Positions 25,286 through 34,200 of a DNA stretch of 64,000 nucleotides are shown here, one piece after another (within the stretch, counting starts at the first letter, position 1; each line of letters begins with the position of its first letter). Both the position numbers and the translations under genes were made by a program. The stretch is from Pedobacter cryoconitis (GTDB taxonomy: Bacteria; Bacteroidota; Bacteroidia; Sphingobacteriales; Sphingobacteriaceae): assembly GCF_014207135.1 (NCBI RefSeq), contig NZ_JACHCC010000001.1, forward strand, positions 677,628 through 741,627. The letters run 5' to 3'. The notes under the pieces were generated by a model, which was not told the origin of the DNA, made no database searches, and was given only the letters and a program-made list of their open reading frames with translations.

Positions 25286-26050
25286 TTGAAACCATATTAT
25301 GTAATTGAATTTAGCGCATCGACCTGTCTGTTTGAGATCAGGGTTAACGATGTTCCGGTTATTATCCTTGACTTGCCAGGGCAGGCCTCTTCTATGGTAC
25401 CTGTGAATTTTGCTATTCTGGAGAATGGAATCCAGACTATCGACGCTAAAATACTTCCCCATTCGGGACAAACGACAGTAGATCCAAATGCCTCTCTGGA
25501 GTACCGCGTGAAACTCTATGATGTGAGTTATGAGTTCGTTTTTAAGGAACAACTGAAAGAATATGTCTTTCCTAAAGCTGAGAAACCTCTGCCTTATAGC
25601 CGGAAACTGGATCAGTTTAATGCACAGATACCCTATCAGCTTGAAGGCTGGCGCAAAGGAGTTAACCTGAAAGATGTAGAAGATACAGGCCTGAAATTGA
25701 AAAGGGCTTACGACCGTTTGGCATTGTCAATCCGTAACAAACAATACGATCAGTTTAAAAATGCGCTGGCCAACAGGGAAAACATCATGGCAACCAGTAT
25801 GTACCTGAGTGAAGGGGAATCTGTAAGACGGGTAGCAAATCTCATTAAAGATTTTGAGGATGGGTTTGAGGTGATGCCAATGGCACCGGATGCTGTATTT
25901 CACTATTATGCTAATGGAAAGATGGCCGCTTACAGAAGAGTAAACGGAGAGCCTGCACTGTTTTTACAAAACCTGGAAAAGAAAGAAGAAATTAGTCTAG
26001 ATCTCTTGTTTTATATACCAGAAGGTAAAACTGAGTTTGAAGTAATTTAG
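25286..26050 (+). CDS. Unknown cytoplasmic protein with TTG start
   Basis: 254-residue protein of no family known to me. The only sensible start is the TTG at 25286 (KPYYVIEFSAS follows); no in-frame ATG lies nearby. Residues 1-95 are beta-rich (FEIRVNDVPVIIL, LEYRVKLYDVSYEFVF), the middle is helical (DTGLKLKRAYDRLALSIRNKQYDQFKNALANRE), and the C-terminal third is mixed (HYYANGKMAAYRRVNGEPALFLQN). There is no signal peptide. It ends the run of plus-strand T6SS-linked genes, 40 bases after the lipoprotein, and could be a further chaperone, effector or immunity protein. The TTG start suggests low translation. Confidence 0.55.
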   Translation: MKPYYVIEFSASTCLFEIRVNDVPVIILDLPGQASSMVPVNFAILENGIQTIDAKILPHSGQTTVDPNASLEYRVKLYDVSYEFVFKEQLKEYVFPKAEKPLPYSRKLDQFNAQIPYQLEGWRKGVNLKDVEDTGLKLKRAYDRLALSIRNKQYDQFKNALANRENIMATSMYLSEGESVRRVANLIKDFEDGFEVMPMAPDAVFHYYANGKMAAYRRVNGEPALFLQNLEKKEEISLDLLFYIPEGKTEFEVI

Positions 26051-26080
26051 TACCTGTTCCGGATCATAAAATTATCCCTG

Positions 26081-27571
26081 ATGTCTTTAAAAAAAATCAT
26101 CATTTGCCTCCTGTTCTTTCTTTTGCCAGGGACCAGCTTTTCTTATGCGCAGCAACACGCCTATACTATAGATCAGTTTCCTGATCCTAAAGCTACAGGG
26201 AATAATTATGTCAGTAATCCGGATGGGGTTTTGAGCAGTGCTGCGGTAGATTCATTAAACACGACTATTGCAACACTAGAAGGTAAAACCAAAATTGAAA
26301 TTGCTGTGGCTGTGGTCAGTAATTTTGAAGAAAATGAAGATCCTTACAATTTTGCCCTTAATTTATTCAGGAAATGGGGGGTGGGGAAAAGTAAAGCTAA
26401 TAATGGATTGTTGCTTTTCATTGCTACAGACAGGAAACAATATCGCTTTATTACAGGTTATGGGCTCGAAGGGCTTCTGCCCGATGCCGCACTGAAAAGG
26501 ATAGGTGATCATTATTTTATCCCTGCTTTCCGGGCCGGTAATTATGGATATGGAACAAACCAGGCCTTACAGACGATTGCCAGTTATCTGGAGCAGCCAG
26601 CTAATCGAAAAGAGCTGGAACAGTTGCTGGGGGAGGATAAAAAAGAATCTTATCCCTGGATCCCGGTTATTGCGATCAATGCACTGGTCATCGGTCTCTT
26701 TGCGCTGACTCTGAGAGATATCAAAAAGAAAACGCCGCGTGTCACAAAGGAGAAAGCTAAACATGCAGTTGTTTATGATAAAGCAAACGGGATAGGCTGC
26801 GGGGGATTAATCTTGCTGATCATTGCACTGGTGGTCATCCTGGGTTTTGGCACTGTGAGTTCGTGGTTTAAAGAACACAACATTTTTAATGTTGCTCTGG
26901 TCTTATACGTTTTTCTCTCTTTTATCTTACTGTTCAGGTATTTAAATTCGCTGAGTGCAATCAGAAAGGCTAACGTAGATGATTTAAGCTTCAATACAGC
27001 GGTCCAAACATTAAACCAGGGTGCAAAATGGTATCTGATTGGATCTCCCTTGATTCTGTTAGTCCTGATTATTGAGGGTAATCGTCAGAAAAAATCTGCA
27101 GGCCGTTTTAAACCACTGGTTGATTCTCAAAATATGGAGATGAGCAGAGTGGACCGGAATAAGAACAAAAATGGTACGCCTTACTTAAGTAAAGGACAAC
27201 AGAAAGAAGAAAAATTGGGTGTCAATACTTATGATATCTGGATAAGTAAAAACGAACAGAAAGTTTTGGGTTATCCCGGTGCTCAATATAGCTCATTTGA
27301 TCTTTGTCCGGAATGTAACTTCAGGACGTTCAGTCATCAGAAGACCGTTCCTGTTATCAACCCCACCTATCAAAAAGAAGGAGAAGGAAAGAAGGTCCGT
27401 ATTTGTGAGAATTGTGGGTATGAGGAACTGATCAAAATGATTGTTTTGCCGATACTGTCCACCAGGGACAAGGATTCAGGGTCATCAGGTAGTAGTGACA
27501 GTTCCTCCTCCGACAGTGGTAGCTGGGGCGGAGGAGAAACTGGTGGTGGTGGTGCCGGCGGAAACTGGTAG
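26081..27571 (+). CDS. TPM-domain membrane protein with zinc-ribbon-like segment
   Basis: 496-residue envelope protein. A signal peptide (to about residue 24, SFSYAQ) leads to a TPM (DUF477) domain at about 40-190, with VDSLNTTIATLEGKTKIEIAVAVV, NNGLLLFIATDRKQYRFITGYGLEGLLPDA and an AFRAGNYGYG segment, all typical. Membrane helices follow near 195, 240, 270 and 320. The C-terminal part has two Cys pairs (CPECNF and CENCGY) that look like a zinc ribbon, and a Ser/Gly-rich tail ending GGGGAGGNW. The TPM family is tied to envelope integrity and photosystem repair in other organisms; the role here is unknown. It follows the T6SS genes but is probably not part of that system. It converges with the MscS gene. 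Confidence 0.75.
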   Translation: MSLKKIIICLLFFLLPGTSFSYAQQHAYTIDQFPDPKATGNNYVSNPDGVLSSAAVDSLNTTIATLEGKTKIEIAVAVVSNFEENEDPYNFALNLFRKWGVGKSKANNGLLLFIATDRKQYRFITGYGLEGLLPDAALKRIGDHYFIPAFRAGNYGYGTNQALQTIASYLEQPANRKELEQLLGEDKKESYPWIPVIAINALVIGLFALTLRDIKKKTPRVTKEKAKHAVVYDKANGIGCGGLILLIIALVVILGFGTVSSWFKEHNIFNVALVLYVFLSFILLFRYLNSLSAIRKANVDDLSFNTAVQTLNQGAKWYLIGSPLILLVLIIEGNRQKKSAGRFKPLVDSQNMEMSRVDRNKNKNGTPYLSKGQQKEEKLGVNTYDIWISKNEQKVLGYPGAQYSSFDLCPECNFRTFSHQKTVPVINPTYQKEGEGKKVRICENCGYEELIKMIVLPILSTRDKDSGSSGSSDSSSSDSGSWGGGETGGGGAGGNW

Positions 27572-27581
27572 CCGGTATAAA

Positions 27582-29381
27582 TTACGATGAAGATCCCGCC
27601 GGTGGCATTGCCGATGCATTTCCATCTCGCATTGCCGTGTAATGCGGAGACATAATTTCTACTCCTGCGGCATTAAACTCATTTTGAATATTTTCAAATA
27701 ACTTACTATAGATAATAGCCTGCTTATTGGCTTCTTTGGTATAGGCGTTGATCTGATAAGAAATATAAAAATCATCCAGGCTCGTTTGCAGTACAAATGG
27801 TTTGGGTTCTGACAGGATATACTCCGTTTTTAAGGCGGCCTGTGTGAGCATGTTGTAAATATGCTCAAAAGGGATGTCATAACCCAGTGTAAGTGTCTGG
27901 TGAACAATCAGGCCCTGGCTTTCTTTTCGGGTATGGCTTGAATAATTGATTGTACTGCTGGAAAGGACCATAGAGTTTGGTACTGTAATATCTTCGTTTT
28001 TGATAGTTTTGATCCGGGTTACCAGCATGGTTTTTTCCAGTACGTCACCTACAACTTCTCCTATTTTTACTCTGTCGCCAATTTTAAAAGGACGCATATA
28101 GGTAATGACCAGCCCTGCAACGATATTTGTAATTGCACTTGATGACCCCAGAGAGATCAGAATACCGAGAAACACAGATACACCCTGGAATGCCGGAGAA
28201 CCTGACCCTGGCAGATATGGAAATATCAGGATCAGCATGAAAGCATATAGGATCACTTTCAGAATATTAAATGTTGGTATGGCCCAGTCTGAGTGAAAGC
28301 CCCTGAGTTGTATCTGTCCCAGTTTTATTTCATAAAAGAAATATTTGACTCCCTTAATCACATATTTAAAGATAAAATAGATGACCATTACAGTAAACAG
28401 ATTCGGCAGATAATGCGCAATGGCATTTAAAGCTATTTGAAGCGGGCTTAATATCCAACCTAATAAAGTGCCCGTCCAGGCTTCTGTTTCAGGAAAAATA
28501 CTGAACAGCAAGGGGAGGGAGAGATAAATGATCAGAATGATAACAGCAATACGGAAGATATTATTGATCCTGAGCAACACATTCTCAAAATGTTCGGGTG
28601 TGAAGATTTTGATGTTCCTGACTTTTAATAGATTGAGGTAGCTTTCCCGCTTAGAAGATAAAAATGAGGCTATCCGTTTAAACAAGCGATTGATAACTGA
28701 GATGATCACCGTTAATAAAGCTATGATCAGGACTACCAGACCAATTCTCTTCAGCCAGTTGACCAGACTGTTTGCTTTTCTTTCGGCTGCAATGCTCTGT
28801 TTAATTTTATGCAGGTATTCTTTAGCCAGCTGCTCGTTACTTTTGGCAAACCATAAGCCATCCAGATTACCTACGGTCATCAGTACATCGTTATCTTTAT
28901 AGATCAGGTCAAAACTATTCTCATTTGGACTGACAACCAGAGAGTCAGCTTTATAAAAAGGATCATCATAAAGTTTTACGATCTTTTTAGAAATAGCTTC
29001 TGCCCGTTCCAGGGCACTGAAAGAACCAGTTCTGACGAAGATGTAAAATAAGGTATCGGTGTTTAAACGAACAGGATAACCCTTTGCATTCTTTTTTAAA
29101 ACTTGTATTTTTTCAAGCTGTTGTATCTTTCTTAAAGAATCATTGACCGCGATCTGGCGGATTTTTTTCTCCAGCTCTAAAGTCTTTTTACTATTTCCTG
29201 CGGCCAGCTGAAGTTCGTTCTTTAACTGAATTTTTACCAGGGAATCAATCTTTTGCTGTTGCTGATCCTTTAACAGTAAAGCTTCATTAATATTTTGTGT
29301 ATCCTTTTTTACAGAGTCCTGTCCGTAGGATGCTGTGAAAACTAACAGTGAGATACTAAAAAGGAATAATTTTAATCTCAT
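27582..29381 (-). CDS. MscS-type mechanosensitive channel
   Basis: 599-residue inner-membrane channel of the MscS superfamily that releases solutes on osmotic down-shift. A signal peptide (MRLKLFLFSISLLVFTASYG) and a coiled-coil periplasmic domain (residues 25-195) come first, then membrane helices between about 205 and 400. The conserved pore and beta-domain region is clear: FLGILISLGSSSAITNIVAGLVITYMRPFKIGDRVKIGEVVGDVLEKTMLVTRIKTIKNEDITVPNS. The extra N-terminal part makes it longer than E. coli MscS, as in larger homologues. It ends 10 bases from the TPM gene (tail to tail) and is 28 bases downstream of the Nramp-type gene, possibly in one operon. Confidence 0.88.
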   Translation of the reverse strand: MRLKLFLFSISLLVFTASYGQDSVKKDTQNINEALLLKDQQQQKIDSLVKIQLKNELQLAAGNSKKTLELEKKIRQIAVNDSLRKIQQLEKIQVLKKNAKGYPVRLNTDTLFYIFVRTGSFSALERAEAISKKIVKLYDDPFYKADSLVVSPNENSFDLIYKDNDVLMTVGNLDGLWFAKSNEQLAKEYLHKIKQSIAAERKANSLVNWLKRIGLVVLIIALLTVIISVINRLFKRIASFLSSKRESYLNLLKVRNIKIFTPEHFENVLLRINNIFRIAVIILIIYLSLPLLFSIFPETEAWTGTLLGWILSPLQIALNAIAHYLPNLFTVMVIYFIFKYVIKGVKYFFYEIKLGQIQLRGFHSDWAIPTFNILKVILYAFMLILIFPYLPGSGSPAFQGVSVFLGILISLGSSSAITNIVAGLVITYMRPFKIGDRVKIGEVVGDVLEKTMLVTRIKTIKNEDITVPNSMVLSSSTINYSSHTRKESQGLIVHQTLTLGYDIPFEHIYNMLTQAALKTEYILSEPKPFVLQTSLDDFYISYQINAYTKEANKQAIIYSKLFENIQNEFNAAGVEIMSPHYTAMRDGNASAMPPAGSSS

Positions 29382-29408
29382 ATAAATTACAACAAATTTA
29401 ATCAGGTT

Positions 29409-30719
29409 CTAAATGGTATAAAACATAGCTATTGCAGCAGCTCCCATAGCCACAAAAGTGATCCAGACCAGGATATTGGAGAGCAGACCACTTTTATTTT
29501 CGCCCATGATCTCTTTGCTCATCGCAATTCTGCCGATCAGGAATAATAAGGGTACAGCAGCTACACCATTGAGTACAGCGGCATAAACAAGTGCTTTAAC
29601 AGGGTCAATCCCAATGAAATTGATCAGGAGTCCAATAATAGTTGCGACTGTAATCACCCCATAAAAACCGTATGCTTTTTTAAATTTGAGATTTAAACTC
29701 GCATTCCATTGAAAAGCTTCCGAAACAGCATAGGCGGCCGAACCGGAAAGGACAGGTACAGCCAGTAAACCTAATCCGATAATACCTATTGAAAAGATCA
29801 GTTTAGCCAGAAAACCAGCATTAGGAAATGAATGCACCAATGGTTCCAGTGCTTTTGCAGCATCGGCTGCTGTATTGATATCTTTGACCCCACTACCATG
29901 CAGTACGGTAGCCCCAACCAAAAGGATACACCAGGTTGTAAACTCTGAAATGATCATACCAGCCATATTATCAATACGCATATTTTTAATCCGTCTGGCA
30001 TTGATGACTTTGCCTTTCCGGATTAAATGCCTGTCTGGTTGTTCTTCTACTTCCTGCGAGGCCTGCCAGAAAAACATATAAGGCGAGATTGTTGTGCCCA
30101 GCACTCCGGTAATGATAAATACAAAAGCAAAATTCAGCTCAAAATGAGGGATCACCGTCGCTCTCAGCACCGTTGGCCAGGGTTGGTGGACAATAAATAC
30201 TGTAATGGGATAAGCAAGTAAAGAGATGGCCAGCCATTTCAGAATTTTAGAATAGGCTTTATAATTCGTGAAAATCTCAAGTATTAAAATAACTGATGTA
30301 AAAAAAAGAGTCAGTATGACGAAGTGTACGGGTACCAGTAACTGGGCTGCTGAGGCCATTGCACCTATATCCGCACCAATGTTAATTGTATTGGCGATGA
30401 CAACCAGGGCGACAACAGCATAGAGTACAGGTCGGCTGTAATGTTCTTTGACTACCGCTGCAATTCCTTTGCCCTTGACCATACCGATCCGGGCACAAGC
30501 TTCCTGTACAGCTATCATAAACGGTAACATATAAAGCGCAGTCCAAAGCTGACCGTAGCCAAACTGGGCTCCGGTCTGTGAATAGGTAGCTATACCAGAC
30601 GGATCGTCATCTGCTGCACCTGTGGTCAGGCCAGGGCCTAATACAGTGAAGAATTTCCAAAATTTCTTTCTACGGGGTTTAGGCGTTTCAGGTTCGAGCA
30701 TATAGGTTATGTATGCCAT
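29409..30719 (-). CDS. Nramp-related metal transporter with altered binding motif
   Basis: 436-residue membrane protein of the Nramp fold with about 11 helices. The start is typical (FFTVLGPGLTTGAADDDPSG), but the metal-binding motif of helix 1, DPGN in classic Mn/Fe Nramps, is D39-P-S-G here. The helix 6 motif MPHN is also missing; the matching region reads TTISPYMFFWQASQEVEEQ. Such changes mark the Nramp-related branch, in which some members carry Mg2+ or other substrates; therefore I do not assign Mn/Fe uptake. The gene is read divergently from the heavy-metal efflux genes and is followed 28 bases later by the MscS gene. Confidence 0.8.
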   Translation of the reverse strand: MAYITYMLEPETPKPRRKKFWKFFTVLGPGLTTGAADDDPSGIATYSQTGAQFGYGQLWTALYMLPFMIAVQEACARIGMVKGKGIAAVVKEHYSRPVLYAVVALVVIANTINIGADIGAMASAAQLLVPVHFVILTLFFTSVILILEIFTNYKAYSKILKWLAISLLAYPITVFIVHQPWPTVLRATVIPHFELNFAFVFIITGVLGTTISPYMFFWQASQEVEEQPDRHLIRKGKVINARRIKNMRIDNMAGMIISEFTTWCILLVGATVLHGSGVKDINTAADAAKALEPLVHSFPNAGFLAKLIFSIGIIGLGLLAVPVLSGSAAYAVSEAFQWNASLNLKFKKAYGFYGVITVATIIGLLINFIGIDPVKALVYAAVLNGVAAVPLLFLIGRIAMSKEIMGENKSGLLSNILVWITFVAMGAAAIAMFYTI

Positions 30720-30844
30720 AAATATACTTATTTAAGGCTATGTTTATCAATTGATTTTTTTATCAGTGAGGACTGCAACCGGATTGCATACTTCGAATAA
30801 ATTAGGCAATTCAATAATTTCTTTGTTACCTTCGTCTCAATTAC

Positions 30845-31159
30845 ATGAGATTATTATCATTCATAGGGATCATATTAGTGCTGGGACTTAATTTAGTGCC
30901 ATGTGGTGATGTTATAGCCTCTCTGAATGGCAATACAAATACCGAACAGGCAATTGCAACTCACCACAGTGAAAAAAGCAATGATGCCTGTACGCCTTTC
31001 TGTAACTGTGCCTGTTGTGCTACCGCTTCGGTAACTAAAGAAGCACAGGTTATTGCTACTCCGTTTACCGAACATGTCATTTTGTTTTCTGCGCATTCTG
31101 CCGGAAAATTTATAGCTGTTGATCTCCCGATCTGGCAGCCCCCTCAGTTAGTTTCTTAG
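30845..31159 (+). CDS. Small Cys-rich secreted protein (DUF6660-like)
   Basis: 104-residue protein with an N-terminal hydrophobic signal (LLSFIGIILVLGLNLVPCGDVIA), a histidine at HHSEKSND and a dense Cys cluster CTPFCNCACC. In Bacteroidota, small proteins of this kind (DUF6660) sit directly before CzcA/CusA-type pumps, as here. The His and Cys residues suggest periplasmic metal binding, perhaps handing metal to the efflux complex, but this is inference. The gap of 133 bases to the pump gene contains a hairpin. Confidence 0.6.
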   Translation: MRLLSFIGIILVLGLNLVPCGDVIASLNGNTNTEQAIATHHSEKSNDACTPFCNCACCATASVTKEAQVIATPFTEHVILFSAHSAGKFIAVDLPIWQPPQLVS

Positions 31160-31173
31160 CCATCCTCATTGCT

Positions 31174-31199
31174 CTGTTTATGCTTCACGCATGAAACAG
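31174..31199 (+). terminator. Hairpin between DUF6660 gene and czcA
   Basis: Arms CTGTTTATG and CATGAAACAG pair with a single bulge around the loop CTTCACG, followed by a T/A-rich stretch without a long T run. It may reduce read-through into the pump gene or protect the mRNA end; it is not a strong terminator by sequence. Confidence 0.35.
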
Positions 31200-31292
31200 G
31201 TTATTATTTATTATTTCCATCAATGCTTTTATCAAAGGATCAGACAAATTCTGTATGGAATTTATTCTTTGATATCTCATTATAAATAAGAT

Positions 31293-34200
31293 ATGCTAAG
31301 TAAGATCATAAAGTTCTCTATTCACAATAAACTGGTGATTGGTCTGTTTACCCTCGCGCTGATTGCCTGGGGTGTATATTCACTGAAACAATTACCGATT
31401 GATGCCGTGCCGGATATTACCAATAACCAGGTACAGGTTATTACCTTAAGTCCCTCCCTGGCTACCCAGGAAGTTGAACGCTTAATTACTTTTCCCGTTG
31501 AACAAACCATGTCTACCATTCCCGAAATTGAACAGGTACGCTCTATTTCCCGTTTCGGGCTTTCGGTGGTGACCATTGTTTTTCATGATAAAGTTGACAT
31601 TTACTGGGCAAGGCAGCAGGTCAATGAAAAACTCTCAGAAGCTAAAAACAATATTCCCCCTGGAATCGGAAACCCTGAAATATCACCTATTTCAACCGGG
31701 CTGGGTGAAATTTATCAATATGTAATTCATGCAAAACCAGGATTTGAGAAGAAATACGATGCCCGGGAATTGCGTAGTATTCAGGACTGGATTGTAAGAA
31801 GACAGTTATTAGGTACTCCCGGAATTGCAGAAGTGAACAGTTTTGGCGGTTTACTCAAACAATATGAAATTGCGATGGATCCCGATAAGCTGAATAGTTA
31901 TAATTTAAGCATCAGTGATGTTTTTAAAGCACTGGAGAAAAATAACCAGAATACCGGCGGAGCTTATATTGATAAAAAACCCAATGCCTATTTTATTCGT
32001 AGTGAGGGCCTGGTTGGAAATATTGAAGATATCAATAAAATCGTAGTTAAAAATACCAGTACCGGAATTCCTGTTTTGGTGCGCGATATTGCCACTGTGC
32101 AGATTGGAAATGCAATCCGTTATGGTGCTCTTACCCGGGCAACAGAGAAGAGTCAGGGAGAAGCTGTCGGAGGGATTGTCATGATGTTAAAAGGCTCGAA
32201 TGCCAATAACGTAGTGAAACAGGTAAAGGAAAAGATTGCAAGGATCAATAAGACACTTCCCGATGGGATAGTCGTTGAGCCTTTTCTGGACAGGAGTGCT
32301 TTGGTTGACCGTGCTATTGGTACAGTAGCTAAAAACCTGATCGAAGGTGCATTGATCGTTATTTTTGTACTGGTGCTCTTCCTCGGAAATTTCAGGGCAG
32401 GTATTGTCGTGGCTTCAGTGATTCCACTGGCTATGCTGTTTGCCATTTCCTTAATGAATGTTTTTGGCGTTTCTGGTAACTTGATGAGTCTGGGGGCCAT
32501 CGATTTCGGTTTGATTGTCGATGGAGCGGTGATTATTGTCGAAGCGACAATGCACCTGCTCGGCGAGCGTAAACTGAAACAGGCCATGACACAAAAGGAG
32601 ATGGATGCTCAGGTTGAGCAGTCTGCGACCAGGATGATGAGTGCAGCAGCTTTCGGGCAGATTATTATTCTGATCGTGTACCTGCCTATCCTTGCCCTGG
32701 TTGGTATAGAGGGTAAAATGTTCGGGCCAATGGCACAAACCGTTTCCTTCGCTATTTTAGGTGCATTCCTGTTATCACTGACTTATGTGCCGATGATGTC
32801 TTCTTTATTACTGAGCAAAAAATCAGTAACCAAAAAGAATTTTTCGGATCGCATGATGGACTTTTTTCAGCGGTATTATACACCTTTAATTAACGGCGCT
32901 TTACGTAAACGTATGCTCGTTGTAGTCTTATCAGCCGTGTTGTTATTGATTAGCGTCGTTATATTTACACGGATGGGCGGTGAGTTTATTCCTACCCTGG
33001 AAGAAGGTGATTTCGCTGTTGAAACACGTTTACTGACTGGAAGTTCATTAAGTCAGAGTATAGATAAGGTCAACCAGGCTTCCCGTATTTTATTGAAAGA
33101 ATTCCCCGAAGTCATAGAAGTCGTTGGTAAAGTGGGGGCTGCGGAAATTCCGACAGATCCGATGCCGATGGAAGCTACAGATTTAACGATTACCCTGAAA
33201 AATAAAAAGGAATGGGTAAGTGCGACATCCAGAGAAGAACTCGCTGAAAAGATGGCCAGGGCCCTGGACAAGGTTACCGGTGTTACTTTTGGTTTCTCAC
33301 AGCCTATTCAGTTACGTTCTAACGAGTTGATCTCGGGTGTAAGGCAGGATATTGGGATTAAGATATTTGGTGATGATCTAGGGACACTGACGGATATCTC
33401 TCAGAAGATCGGGAAAATTGTCAATACCGTTGATGGGGCAAAAGATCTTTATTTAGAGCAGGCCACAGGTTTGCCGCAGATTGTGGTGAAAATCAACCGT
33501 GACCAGCTGGCCCGTTACGGTATAGACATCGAGACTGTCAATCAGGCTATTAATTCGGCTTTTGCCGGTCAGTCGGCCGGATTGGTCTATGAAGGGGAAA
33601 GACGTTATGATATGGTTGTCCGTTTGTCAGAACAGAACAGACAAGGGATTGATGATGTGAAAAATATTTATATCTCAGCACCTAACGGAAGTAAAATCCC
33701 ACTGACCCAGCTTGCCGCTATAGAGTTTCAGATCGGGCCCAATCAGATCCAGCGCGAAGATACCAAAAGAAGGATCATTGTAGGATTGAACGTGCGTGGC
33801 CGTGATATAGCTACTGTAGTGAACGAGATTGAACAAAAAATCAATGAAAAGATCAAATTACCTGCCGGCTATTATATCACTTATGGTGGACAGTTTGAGA
33901 ATCTGAAAGCAGCTAAGGAAAGGTTATCTATTGCCGTTCCGGTAGCCTTGCTGCTGATTCTGTTATTACTTTATTTTTCTTTCGGATCTGTTAAACAGTC
34001 GGTACTGATTTTCTCAGCAATTCCAATGGCAGCTATCGGAGGAGTATTTGCGCTCTTATTGCGCGGAATGCCGTTCAGTATTTCAGCTGGTGTTGGATTT
34101 ATCGCCTTATTCGGGGTGGCAGTTTTAAACGGTATTGTGCTCATTACAGAGTTCAACCGGTTAAAAGCCAGTGGAATCACCGATCTGAAGGAGATTGTCC

